Below, piece by piece: positions 11,589-22,529 of a stretch of 64,000 nucleotides of DNA (within the stretch, counting starts at the first letter, position 1; each line of letters opens with the position of its first letter). The position numbers were made by a program, and so were the translations under genes. The notes under the pieces were generated by a model. The model had not been told where the DNA came from. It made no database searches and saw only the letters and a program-made list of their open reading frames with translations. The stretch spans positions 372,001-436,000 of the forward strand of contig JAACJP010000010.1 in the NCBI GenBank assembly GCA_013368375.1, in the 5' to 3' direction. The stretch is from Tricholomella constricta (Eukaryota > Basidiomycota > Agaricomycetes > Agaricales > Lyophyllaceae).

Positions 11589-14500
11589 TCAGAATACGCG
11601 CACGCACGAGACGGGGAAAATGACGGCCCAGCCGCCACCGCCGTCCACGCGCCATTCCAGGGGCACAAGACCCGTCGCGCAGATGATCATCCCCACTATC
11701 AAGACGAACGACACGACCATCGGGAACCAGAAGCTGTGTGTTTTCGTCGGTGCCAGTCTGGCTTCTTCAAAATCGTTCTTACCGTTTGGCGATCTTGGGT
11801 ATCTCCTTGAAGAAATTCGAGCGCTGGACCTCCTTGATAGTGGCTGACCACGAGATGTTGTACGAGAACATGTGTGCGAGGATGGCCTGGCTCACTGGGA
11901 TGGAGAGCCCGCCGAAGAAAAAGAAGCTGTTTTCGCGCGGCGTGCATGCGAGCAATAGTAAGCGCGATGCACGACAGCATGGTGTGGTTGTGCGCGACTC
12001 ACAAAAACGGGATCCACATGAGATTCTCCAGGAACGCAGGGATCTGTGCACATTGTAAGCATAATTAGTCCGAGATAAAATGCGTGGACTGGCAGAGGGT
12101 CACGCACCAGCTGTTTGTGCCCGAGGCGGTACTGGAGCAAGGAATAACCGACGGTGCCTGAGCCAAAGAAGACGACAGTGGTGGCGAGCCAAATCTCGAA
12201 GCTGTGCATGTAAAAGCCATCGACGCCGAACTGAAAACCAAGGAGGACGTAGTTGATGATACTGATCGTGACCGACGCCGCGATGCCGTAGTATGAGAAC
12301 ATGTCTGTGTGCAACGAACCACGATACTAAGTGAATACTGCAGGTGGAGGTTAAAGACTGTAGAGAGACGGGGACGCACACGCCATCATTGAGACCTTAT
12401 AATGCAGCGGCGCGGACGACCACATGAACCGGTGGATCTGGCGCGCAAAAGGGCCGCGGCGGAACCACTCGATGAAGGGGTTGAAAAGCAACCTTACACC
12501 CACTTCAGCAACGCACAACGAAAAAGTGGGACAAGAAGAAGAAGCGACACCCACTCGCTGCACCCGTACGAGTACTTCTGCCACCGGTTCAACTCGTCGT
12601 CCACACTCAATGACACGCCCTCCTTGAACCCGCCCTCCGAGTACGTCGCCCACCTGCACCAACGTCAGCAATAGGCTCCTCGAGAAGCGGCCCAGCGCGG
12701 CGCACGCACCGGATGATGTACCCCCGTGCCATAAGCCGGAGCGCCATATCAAAGTCCTCCGACACGTTGGTCTCGCTCCAGATCTTTTCCTTGCCATCCG
12801 CGGGGTCGATGAACGCCGCGTCCTGCAGCGCGCGCCACCGCAGGAACCTGTCCACATACTGGTAAACGCTAGAGCAAGTATTGATAGGGAAAGAGGTCAC
12901 GCACGCGTTGTGCCCGACAAAAGGCGCAACCTCACCATTAGCGCACGCTGCGGGCAGGGGAGGTAAGTGAGTTGGGGATGAGGGGTAAGGGATGTTTGAG
13001 GATGAGTGGAACGCACCCATGGATATACACCTGTTGATGCGGCGCGTGAAATACGCGATGCCGTTCTCGAAGTAGTGGTGCGCGACCTGCATCACGTCTA
13101 CTCACTACAGTTAGTCCGTATTCCATATTCATGCGACGATGTAGAACGTGGCGAATGAAAGTTAAACACATACCAGACTCGTGCTGGATAATCGCAACAT
13201 TAGGGCATTCCCGCATCTCGCGCGCCGCGTCCCTCAGGCAGTCCTGCATACACGCATCAGCAACGAAACTAGAAGCTCTGCCACGGAAAAAACGCAGAAA
13301 CGCAAAACCGCAAAACAGACCTCAGGAACGACCGTATCCGAATCAACCAACAGTACAATCTCACCCATCCTAGCGGCGCGCCCGTTCCCCGCCCATGGGC
13401 GGTGCCGCCCCCCTCTGCTCTCCCGCCACGTCTCCTCCACCGCCAACGCGAGCGCCTGGTCCTCTAGGCTCGCACCCACGCCCGCGGAGCCCGGATTCAG
13501 CTGGACTTGGCTCGGAGTGGCACGCAGCCGGGACGAGGCACTGGAATTGGAATTTGGAGCGCCGAGGAGCGCGAGGTTCGGCGTGGAGCGAGAGCGCGTG
13601 AGTGGGGAAGGGGTAGACATGGGATCACTGTTATCGTCGCGCGTTGTTGAACCTTGTGCTTCCGCGTCCTTAGCGTCCTGCTGTTCCCGTTCCCGTTCCT
13701 GCTCCTCTTGTTGTTCCGCGATGAGCCGCGCAAGATGGCGCTCCAGTTTAAGGGAGAGCGCGAGGCCTACATAGCAACAGGTACAGTCATTCGAGAGACG
13801 GGGGACAGAGTACGCGCAAGACGGAACGCAGACGCACCGTAGTTCATATTCGACGCCTTCTTGAACCGCCCCGCGCGCATAAAAGGAAAAGCCGCTCCCT
13901 CTCCACTTCTCCCGTTTTCCTTTTCCTTCTCCTCGGCTTCTCCCTTCTCCACATCCACATCCTCATCCCGTACCCGACCTACCTCTCCTTCTGTGTTCTC
14001 CCTCGCATCGCCTTCTCCCTCACTATCCCCCACCGCCCCCAAATCGCCCTCCCCCGGCCGCGCGACCCACCCCACGTTATGCAGCGCATAGAACGCGAGG
14101 CGCTCCGCGCGGTCGGAGGAAGGAAGGAGGCGGAGGCCGTCGTCGTTGATGAAGAGGGCGGAGGTGCCGCCTTGCCGGGCGTACGTCTGCATTGCGCGTT
14201 TGAGGGAGAGGATGGAGGGGGCACTGGGCGGGCATAACGTGGGTCAGCGAACGAACAGGCACGAGGGAAAGAAAGCGGGATATTGGATATGGGGAAGAAA
14301 GTAGAAAGCAGACGCGTACAGGACACTCCCGAGACTCTCCTTGTAAACCGGCATCTGTATCGTCACATGCGGGAGGGGCAGCGTGGTCTCGTCGAACCCC
14401 GCGCGGGGCTTGATGGCGGAGTAGTACTTGGAGTTGACGTGGTACTGCTCGATGGGGCCGATCCTGTGCGAGCGGGTCAAGGTCAAAAACTCATTAAAAA

Positions 14501-15920
14501 GAGGCGGGGGGCCTACACCATGGAAAGGTTTTGTATGATTTGAAGGGCGAAGAACTATTGGGACAGACTTCGGCTTGATCACAGAAGAGAGAGAGAAAGG
14601 GGGAACGCACTAGTGCAACGCAGTACAACAAAGGACACACCGCAATCAAGGCAAAACGTACCGCAGTGCCATCGAGCGTCCATTCCTGAAGGAGGATTTT
14701 AATGCCGTTGCCAATAAACACTGTGGGGTGAGGTGACGTCACACTCGACGTACTAAGCGCCGCTTAAGATGGGAAAGAACGCACCGAGCGCGAAACCCGC
14801 TGCAATGCCGTTGTATACCGGCGCAAGCAAGGCTGTGTTGCGCTCGTCGCGGCGCGGGTCGGTGGCGTCCAGGTCCGAATCCGCATCCATGTCGTATGTG
14901 CGTTCCTTCTCAGCGCGGTCGATCTCATCGGCCTCCTCCGTGTTCGGCACACCGACGTGGGTGACGCCAAGCCTGCGGCCGTACCACGTTGGCGTGATTT
15001 TTGCCTTTGTGTGGGCGCGGGTTGGTGTGGGCGTCCCCTGAGCCAGGGTCTTGCCTTTGCCTTTACCATTCCGCAGGCTCGTCGCCAGCTCGGAAGTAGA
15101 TGGGGACGGGGAAGGCGTGGAGTACGCGAGGGAGTGGCGTGGTTTGGTGGGCACGGTGGGCTTGGAGTGGATGGGTGCAAGAACCTCGACGCTGCTGCGG
15201 GCAGAAGTGAAGCTGCCGTGTGTGTGGGAGTGGGACGTCGAGTGGTTGGGAGAGTGGGAGACAGAGTTGGAGTTGGAAAGCGGGTGAGGCTGGGGCTGGG
15301 CACGCCAGAGGAGTTTGATGAGGCGGTCTTCAAAGTCGGCGCAGGCGGGGATGATGCGGTCTAGGGCGTCTGACCAGATTACAAGGACACGTTCGTCGCG
15401 CTGAGGGCAAAAGATTAATACGTGAAAAGGAAAAAGGGGAAGAGACAGACGATAAAGGCGGCACACTGCTCCTTGTCGGCGGCAGGGAGGGCGAGCATGG
15501 TGTCGAGGATCTGGATGCGGGTGTTTGCATCGAGGTAGATGAAGGTGTCGTCGGGAAGGCTGTGCAGAGTAAGAAATAGGTGCGGCTAGGGGAGGTACGG
15601 CTTACGCGGCAGCAAGGGCGGCATGGACGGCGGCACTGCGAACCTTGACGGCGACGGCGGGATTGAGGGCAACGACGGCTGCCTCGAAGGGCTCGAGGGT
15701 TGGGTTCTCGTAGGGAAAGACGCGAAACTCGGGGGGGTCTGGGGAGGTAAGTGGGTGAGCGGCAGAAGGGTATTGAAGGCGTACACAGACCACAGTTGAC
15801 GTCAGAGATGCGGAGGGCAACACCAGAAGAAATGTTGTCCTCGTTGGGTCGGAACCAGGCATCGCCCTGGGTCTGACGGAAGAGCCAATGCAGCAGCGCG
15901 TCGTTGCGGTCGTAGTCCAT
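11589..15920 (-). CDS. GT2 processive glycosyltransferase, multi-pass membrane protein
   Basis: The gene runs from ATG 15918-15920 (MDYDRNDALLHWLFRQTQGD) to TGA 11589-11591. The N-terminal third is a cytosolic domain (RPNEDNISSGVALRISD, NPTLEPFEAAVVAL, DTFIYLDANTRIQILDT) followed by a His/Ser/Pro-rich low-complexity linker and membrane segments. The catalytic GT2 core follows: HVTIQMPVYKES, FKKASNMNYG, the DxD motif in EIVLLVDSDTVVPED, SETNVSEDFDMALRL with the base-like ED, and DDELNRWQKYSYG matching the (Q/R)xxRW motif of processive enzymes. Hydrophobic segments at the C-terminus (YMFSYYGIAASVTISIINYV, then FPMVVSFVLIVGMII) complete a cellulose synthase/chitin synthase-like fold. Two long acidic or Ser-rich inserts interrupt the core. 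Its product is unknown. It is head-to-head with a GH16 glucan-synthesis protein, which suggests a role in wall polysaccharide. Confidence 0.85.
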
Positions 15921-16138
15921 GGTGGGGGATGGTAGGAAGGCTGTCGCGGTTTACATGACTTTATGCGGCGCTGGTTATATGCTTTATGCGGCGCTGGTTA
16001 TATGCGTCGCGGTGCCAGGGGTCGCGATTCCTACCCCCATAAGGATACAAGCTTTCCAGGTTAGCTCCGCGGCGATCAGCGATCGAGCAGTACAAAACCG
16101 TCAGCCCACGATCGCACCACCAGAGTGAGCTCCTCGCA
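15921..16138. promoter_or_regulatory. Shared bidirectional promoter of the GT2 and GH16 genes
   Basis: Only 218 bases separate the two divergent start codons (15920 minus and 16139 plus). The region must hold both core promoters and both 5' leaders. It contains a perfect tandem repeat described separately. No clear TATA box was seen on either strand. Confidence 0.65.
15960..16005. repeat. Perfect 23-base tandem repeat in the shared promoter
   Basis: Two identical 23-base units (15960-15982 and 15983-16005) begin TTTATGCGGCGCTGG and end TTATATGC. They are adjacent with no spacer. The location inside a bidirectional promoter suggests duplicated regulatory sites, though a chance recent duplication is possible. 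Confidence 0.9.
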
Positions 16139-19036
16139 ATGCCCAGTGAGTCCTCTACGATCCCAGGTGAGCCCTACGGCTCCCTAAGTGAGCCCCTCGC
16201 CCCGCCACGTCCCTCCCCTGCCCCGCCCCGCCCATCCTCCGCCCGGACCCCGCCCTCCGCCTTTCCCTTCCAAGCATACCCCGGCAACCCCGACCCGCTG
16301 CCCTACTCCTACAGCCGCCGCCGTTCTTCCCTCGAGAGCCTCGCCAACGGCATACCCGCCTACGCTTACAGCTCCTACGTCTACCCCGACCAACCCGCCG
16401 TCATTCCGCGCTCAGGCAGCCTCTCCGACTTCCACAAGCCCGTTAACTCCGAGCCTGTTCCCGTTGCCGCCCCCCCTCTCCCGATCTTCCGCCCGCCCTT
16501 CCTCTCCCCTGCCTCCCGCCCCTCGTCCTCGCTGTGGTCCTGGACCCCACCCGATCCAACTTCCTCATCCCCCGCCCTGCCCCTCAGCAACTCCCGCTCC
16601 AACCTCCAGCTCCACCGCCCTCCGCTGCCCTCGACCCTCCTCATCCGTGACGATGCCGATAAAAACAACTCCACCCGTGGGGACGACGAGAAGGCGAGTG
16701 TGGGAGACGACACTCCTACTCAAAGACGCGCAACGACTCTGCCGCGCGACCGCGCCGCGTGGTGGCTCACCTTTGCGTGCCTCCTGCTTGGCGCAGCGGG
16801 GTCTGCCCTCCTTTGCTGGACAGGCATACGCGACGTCAAGACAGGCATGCTCGACGAGAGCAAGCTGTGTCTCGTGCTCGACGAAGACTTTTCTTCTGGT
16901 GCCTTGAATAAGAATGTGTGGCAGAAGGAGGTCGAGGCCGGCGGATTTGGGTGAGTGTCTTTCCCTGATTTCGGCCCCGTCCTGACGTGGAGCTGCATGT
17001 ACGACCAGCAACGGCGAGTTCCAGCTCACAACCGCCTCAGACCGGAACATCTACTTCAAAAATGGGCAGCTGTACATCATGCCCACGCTCACGCGCAACG
17101 TGGTACCTGACTTTGACAAGGATGGCAAGACGTACGAGCTCGAAGGGTGTACCGCGACCGTTCCTCGTGCTCCTGCTCCTCCCGTGCCAAGTAGCAATTC
17201 CACTGGCCACGGAAACGGGAATGGCAATGGCACGACGACGGGGTCGCACGGGAATGGGCATAGGAACACCACCACTACCACGAACGAGAATGCTAACGGG
17301 AAACGCGCCCCCGCTCCGGCGAACTCAACCTCAGCTGCCACAGGCAACGCGTGTCGCGCAGTTACGGACTACGCACGCGGGAGCGTAATCAACCCCGTCA
17401 TGAGCGGGCGCATCAGCACCAAGGGCAAAGTCGGGATTAAGTATGGGAGGGTCGAGGTCAAGGCAAAGATTGGGAGGGGGTGAGTGACCAATTCTGTTGT
17501 CTACAGTTTGAGCATGGTGGTCGCATGGAGAGAGATGGTGATCGGTGGCTGTGTATGTCACCGATCGTGTTTCGGCTTTGTGCGTCCGGGGTTTACAACT
17601 CCGCGGCTGCTTTTCTTTCGAGCCCTCTCTGACTCTGGCTGTGATGCCGCAGTGACTGGCTCTGGCCCGCTGTGTGGATGCTCCCAGAGAACAACACATA
17701 CGGCGCGTGGCCGCTCTCCGGCGAGATTGATGTGCGTCCTATTTGTTATTCTCTATTCATGATACTGTTTCGTGTTCACGGCGCACGAAATTACAGATCC
17801 TCGAAGCCCGCGGAAACGCCCCGTCCTACCCCGCCCAAGGCGTCAACTACGTACGCTCCTCTGTCAACTTCGGGCTCGATGATTCCTTGGTGCCCATCAC
17901 AGTACCCGGTGGTGGTGAGTGTACCTCCCTTCCCTCATCTTCCGTCTCGGCTTCGTCTCGCGTTTTTGTTCTGCCTTCTCACTCCGTACTCCCTTCGCGT
18001 GTCTCACCACTCGTACCCATACCCATCGTTGCCATTCTGTAACAGCGCAGCCCGCGCCGCTCAAGAAGCAGCTGTACGGATGGTACGCGCTCAAGCGCAC
18101 CGCGTTCGATAAGGCCTTCCACACGTACACCGTCGAGTGGGACAAGAACTTTATCCGCTTCTGGGTTGACTCCCGCGTACGCAGTGTGCTCGACATTCGG
18201 GTGCCAGCTGGCACAGGGGACAAGGGAAAGCAGACGAAGGGGGGCAACGGGAAGGGCTCGTTTTGGCATCGCGGGGAGTACGTGTTCTGTCTTTATCCCC
18301 ACGATATTTCGAGCGCTGACGCTACCACAGTTTCCCCGCGACGGCGCAGAATGCGACGACGGGCGGTGTGGTGGTCGTGCAGAATCCGTGGGAGGCGGGG
18401 TCTGCCGCCGCCCCATTCGATCAGCGTATGTCTTTTTCTTCTTCTTTTTGCTTTGTCCTGTCGGATGGTGTAGCTAATCCGCGACGACGATGGTGCAGGC
18501 TTCTACTTGATCATCGACCTCGCCGTCGGGGGGACGTCGGGGTGGTTCCCCGATAAGTTGGGCGATAAGCCGTGGTATGATGGGTCGGCGAGTACGTGTC
18601 TTCCGTGTTCTTCGCCTCCTTTCTCCTCCTTTCCCCACTCCTGTTCCTTCTTCGTCAATTATGATGATATTATTGTTGTTCTCCAAGTTCAACTTCTCCC
18701 GTGCGTCAAAGCACTCCTATCCTTTATCTGCGCGAATATTGCGCTTCGGTTTACGTTGTCCATTCGTTTATCATTAATTCATTACACACGCACCCTGCGT
18801 CTTCCTCTTATCTTGTCGTTCTTATCTTGTTTCTGATCCCATACCCCACAGCGGCCATGCGCGACTTTACGAGGGCCCAGGATAAGTGGTACCAGACGTG
18901 GCCCGAGCACCCGGATGATCGTGCGTTTAGGATGTACGTGGCCCCACTCTTCTGCTAGGCCTTGTACTCTGATAAGGGTAGCTGACGCCGTGCGCGATCT
19001 AGTGATTCGGTGAAGATGTGGAGCAAGGAGTGTTGA
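16139..19036 (+). CDS. KRE6/SKN1-family GH16 beta-glucan synthesis-associated protein
   Basis: The start is ATG 16139 and the stop TGA 19034-19036, with the last intron joining AT to T so that the end reads FRIDSVKMWSKEC. The first exon encodes a long Pro/Ser-rich cytosolic tail, then one transmembrane helix (AWWLTFACLLLGAAGSALL), giving type II topology. The lumenal GH16 domain begins at LVLDEDFSSGALNKNVWQ and includes NGQLYIMPTLT, GSVINPVMSGRISTKG, the spliced catalytic motif GEIDILEARG (ExDxxE), GVNYVRSSVNFG, HTYTVEWDKNFIRFWVD and LIIDLAVGGTSGWFPD. In yeast, Kre6/Skn1 are needed for beta-1,6-glucan. An Asn/Gly/Thr-rich insert (17190-17330) sits inside the domain. It is divergent from the GT2 gene, consistent with coordinated wall synthesis. 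Confidence 0.93.
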
Positions 19037-20097
19037 GAACTCATCTTGTGTACATGGACTCGTCATGGAGGTTTGTCTTGATTTCAGCACGATGCGGGCA
19101 TGGTGATTGAATTTAGAACGCGCACCTGCACGTGGACGTAGATGCAATGGACCGCCGCGGTGTTTGGACATTTCTGCTTACCCCCCCCCTCTTCAGTTAC
19201 TCACCTGCATTGTTTTCCTTTCTTGTCTTGTATCACCCACTTTTAGACCAACTTGTCCCTCGTTTAGAGTCATTGCTGTCGTCCTTGCTTTTCCGCTGAC
19301 ACTCGTTTTCCGAATACATACCCCCCAATTACGCGCAAAGGGATACACGCATTTGACATGCAGCAATTTAGGATCCCGGGACGCAAGAGGTGCCGGCGTG
19401 TTTACGCCACTGGCTCTGCTGTTTGAAAGTTGTATATACCCGGAGTCTTGGAGGAATTCTACACGTACATAGCCTTGGAGGCAGTACATCCGAGATCCAG
19501 GAACTGCAGCGACGGCTCCATGTTGCGCTAAAGAGCTTCTTTACGCCACCGGCGCTTTGTCTGAAAATAGAACTACTTACTACTGGATTCGTTTTGTCAC
19601 CGCTTCTGTCGTCTGTACAGTATTCCCGAGCAAGTACAGTATGTATCGCAAGGGCGATGGGAGACGAGCAGCACCGCTGAGCAGGTTAAAATTAACATCG
19701 ATCTGGGTTCGTGTGTACTGATAGAACCTCTCACCCGGACAACACTGCTGGTGTCGTAATTCATAACACAATCAGCTCGGGGATCGGAGGCCAGCCATGA
19801 GGGGTGTCGTTGGGCCTCCGGAATCGTTCCCATCCGCCTGTCTGTCGCTGTCAGGAGCATCAGCGGAATGGAAGGTCTCGAGCTCGCTTCGGATATGAGG
19901 TGCAGTTGCGCCGCCGGCCAGAAAGTATTGGGATTCCACGAGGTTGGTATCATATTGGAAGCAAGTGTGACATGAGGATAATGGACTCTTGACGCGAGTG
20001 GCCGTGGATTGCGCACGCCGAAAGGGCCCGGGATTGCTATTACATAGTATCTGCGCGCACCCGGTCGTGCTGCGGTGATGTTCACGATCTACAACGG
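19037..20097. other. Intergenic region, no gene recognised
   Basis: This is the 3' flank of the GH16 gene, with a run of nine C near 19180. Short overlapping frames on both strands (19107-19489, 19390-19680, 19597-20146) show no family match. It leads into the tRNA-Ala relic cluster. Confidence 0.5.
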
Positions 20098-20177
20098 GGG
20101 GTCTGGAAGAGTGGTAGCATGCATGCTTTTCAAGTGCAGAATGCATGAGGACGAGAGTTAGATCCTCACAGACACCA
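20098..20177 (+). pseudogene. tRNA-Ala-like relic A
   Basis: The segment starts GGGGTCT and ends AGACACCA, which pair at six of seven positions. It keeps AGTGGTAGC (D arm) and GCATGAGG-acgagag-TT-agatc-CTCAC (T arm). The anticodon region is altered (CATGC then TTTTCAAG in place of TTCGCA) and the intron is shortened. It resembles the intact tRNA-Ala at 20782 and is probably a decayed copy. Confidence 0.6.
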
Positions 20178-20363
20178 TCGTAGCTGGGTCCGGATTTGAG
20201 TCAAAGCCTGGAGGTTTGGTTGCCCAGCAGGACGTTCGAGGGACACCTTACGAGTTGTTCGTTAGTAAGGCCACATGCAAGAGCCGGTGCCGGCGCCCAC
20301 AAGAGAATTTGTGTCGTCGGAAGTGGTGCAACGTGGACGTGGCAGGGCTCTTCATGGTGAATA

Positions 20364-20462
20364 ATGGCCTTGGCGGAGCGGAAGCGCGCATGCTCTTCTT
20401 TTTTTTTTTGATCTGGAACCGATTTATTGACTGCATGAGGACGTGAGTTCAACAGGCTTCAA
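20364..20462 (+). pseudogene. tRNA-Ala-like relic B
   Basis: The 5' half reads CCTTGGCGGAGCGGAAGCGC then GCATGCTCTTC, close to the intact gene. The middle has expanded with a long T run and unrelated sequence. The 3' half has GCATGAGGACGTGAGTTCAA but lacks the paired T-stem strand. It is not expected to fold as a tRNA. Confidence 0.5.
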
Positions 20463-20781
20463 CGAACAAATACTCTTCCGGCCTTTGAGGCTTGGGATAG
20501 AAAACAAATGTTTTGCTAGATGATGTCCGAGCCCTACCACTCAGAGGCTGGCCATGGGACTCATCATCGAGGGTCGAGGTCTTCAAGTTCCAAGGTCTCG
20601 AGAAGATGACCATGGCGCAGAAAGTTCCATGTTGTGAACACGGGGGCTCCTGGTATCGTATTGCACCGCAGCGACAGTGGTCGTTGTAACACTCCAGGGC
20701 TCGTTGAGAAACAGATGTCCAGTCTCCTTGGGCGAGTCGACCGAGGGCAGACGGAAAACGAATCGACGGGACCAGCCGTAA

Positions 20782-20873
20782 GGGGTCTTGGCACAGTGGT
20801 AGCGCGCATGCTTCGCATCCACCTTCAAGTGTTGATTTGCATGAGGTCGTGAGTTCAATCCTCACAGGCTCCA
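20782..20873 (+). tRNA. tRNA-Ala (CGC) with a 20-base intron
   Basis: The acceptor stem GGGGTCT pairs with AGGCTCC (two G-T wobbles) and the discriminator is A at 20873. The D arm is GCAC-AGTGGTA-GCGC with one A-C mismatch. The anticodon arm is CATGC-TTCGCAT-GCATG, with anticodon CGC. An intron of about 20 bases lies after position 37. The T arm GTGAG-TTCAATC-CTCAC is perfect. The internal A box (TGGCACAGTGG) and B box (GAGTTCAATCC) fit polymerase III, and a TTTT run follows at about 20881. The D-stem mismatch lowers confidence slightly. Confidence 0.75.
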
Positions 20874-21197
20874 AGAAACGTTTTGCTTCCCTCTGGTCCA
20901 CAAAACTGGTGCTGAGATACTCAACGAAGTGTCCTGATGCCGTGCACTATCGGGGATTCAGGAGGCCTGGCGTAGCTTACACTCAAGCTTCTGCGGTTCC
21001 AAGGTCTCCAGAAACGTATGGTGCATGGCGTGAACGCCGAAAAGGTCTTCTTGGTGGTGGATGTGGTGAAACTGGAAATAAAACCGGTCCAGGCCCGCGG
21101 TCCGGGTGGCGACAGCTGTCACGTCTATCACAGTCACGACCATCCTTGGGTCGCTCTACTCCTCCACTACCTTGCTTCCCCTGATACCATTAGCACA

Positions 21198-22238
21198 ATG
21201 GCGACCCGCGCGCTAAATGACGATGAAGTTTTGAACCAGATGAACAAGATGGTGCGCATATATCGTGCGATTGCCAAAGCCTCGCGCTGACCTCCACCCT
21301 GCCGACTCAACCCATACTCATGACATCTGCTAACTTGCAACATGCGCGTGTATACGGCTCGGGGCTATGGATTTGTAGGTTGCGTTCATCAAACAAGAGG
21401 CGCTTGAGAAGGCCCGCGAAATCAAAGTAAAGGCCGATGAAGAGTTCGCAATTGAGAAGGTGCGTCTCTTTTACGTCGGTATGACCCCTTGTCCACTCAC
21501 TTCGGCAGCCCAGGCAAAGCTCGTGAAGCAGGAGCAGCAAGCCATCGACTCACAGTTTGAGAAGAAGCGCAAGGGCGCCGAGGTCGCACAGAAGATGTAT
21601 ATGCCTATTTCTATTCACACTGAAACTGGAGCATCGCTTACGTGACTTTCATCCCTAGCGCCCAGTCCAATCTCACAAACAAGTCCCGCCTCAAACTGCT
21701 GCACCGCCGCGAGGAGCACCTGCAGGACCTTTTCGCAACGTCGCGCGCGGCCGTGATCGAACTTGCAAAGGACGAAGTCCGGTATGTGCAGTTTCTCGAG
21801 GGCGTTATCGTGCAGGGCTTCCTGCAGCTGCTGGAACCCTCCGTGACGATACATGCGCGGCAACGAGAAATGGATGTTGTCAAGCAGGCGTCAGAGAATG
21901 CAAGGAAGTCGTACAAGGAGATCAGCGGGAGGGATGTCGAGTTCGTTGTGGAGGGCACGTTGAGCGATAACAGGTGAGTGCAAGTTTTTATATGGCATAC
22001 GGAGCGCGATGCTGATGATGATGCGCGTATAGTGCTGGTGGTGTGAAACTCATCAGTGGTACACGGCGCATCACCGTTGACAATACACTGGATGAGCGCC
22101 TACGGTTGCTGGAGGACCGGGTAAGCTCTCAGTCTCTTGTACATTCGCCCAGGGCTTACCTCAGTCCGACCTTAGATGCTGCCCGAGATCAGGAAAGATC
22201 TCTTCGGTGCGAACGAGAATCGCAAGTTCTACACATAG
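21198..22238 (+). CDS. VMA4: V-type proton ATPase subunit E
   Basis: The start is ATG 21198 (MATRALNDDEVLNQMNKM) and the stop TAG 22236-22238. Splicing yields VAFIKQEALEKAREI, KADEEFAIEKAKLVKQEQ, DSQFEKKRKGAEVAQKIAQS, NKSRLKLLHRREEHLQDLF, SGRDVEFVVEGTL, GGVKLISGTRRITVDNTLDE and a C-terminus ending DLFGANENRKFYT. These are the standard blocks of the E stalk subunit, a long coiled-coil that links the V1 head to the membrane sector of the vacuolar proton pump. Length (about 225 residues) is normal. At least five short introns are present. No signal peptide is expected or seen. Confidence 0.95.
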
Positions 22239-22357
22239 TCGATACCGGTATACATGCCTGTCATTATACTCGCCATAAACATTGAGCAGCACAATAAGTG
22301 GGGACTGACTGGTTGCCCGAGATCTCGAGCAAAAACAGAGGAACGACACAACGAGAG

Positions 22358-22442
22358 TGCATTAAGAGGGAATCGAACCCCCGGCGGGTCGAGATCATCT
22401 CGACTATGGCAACGACCCAGGTTACCACTACCCCATTAATGC
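22358..22442 (-). tRNA. tRNA-Gly (GCC) with a 14-base intron, copy 1
   Basis: Read on the minus strand, the acceptor GCATTAA pairs with TTAATGC, followed by discriminator A. The D arm is GGGT-AGTGGTA-ACCT. The anticodon stem GGTCG/CGACC encloses loop TTGCCA plus T, giving anticodon GCC, and is split by a short intron after position 37. The T arm is GGGGG-TTCGATT-CCCTC. A T5 run lies downstream near 22331. The exons are identical to two other copies in the window. Confidence 0.85.
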
Positions 22443-22529
22443 TTATGAAAAGTTGTGACAGTTATTTACGTGATGATGATTGAAATACCTAAATTATGTT
22501 GAACCGAAAGCCTTTGAGGTTCTTCTGCA

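Noticed and set aside
14753..15466. Several long open frames (up to 237 residues) on both strands near 13.2-15.9 kb and 16.1-16.9 kb
   Set aside because: These GC-rich stretches are open in most frames by composition. Only the frames carrying GT2 and GH16 motifs are supported.
20098..20177. Second working tRNA-Ala
   Set aside because: The anticodon loop is disrupted and the T stem is broken, so it is scored as a relic.
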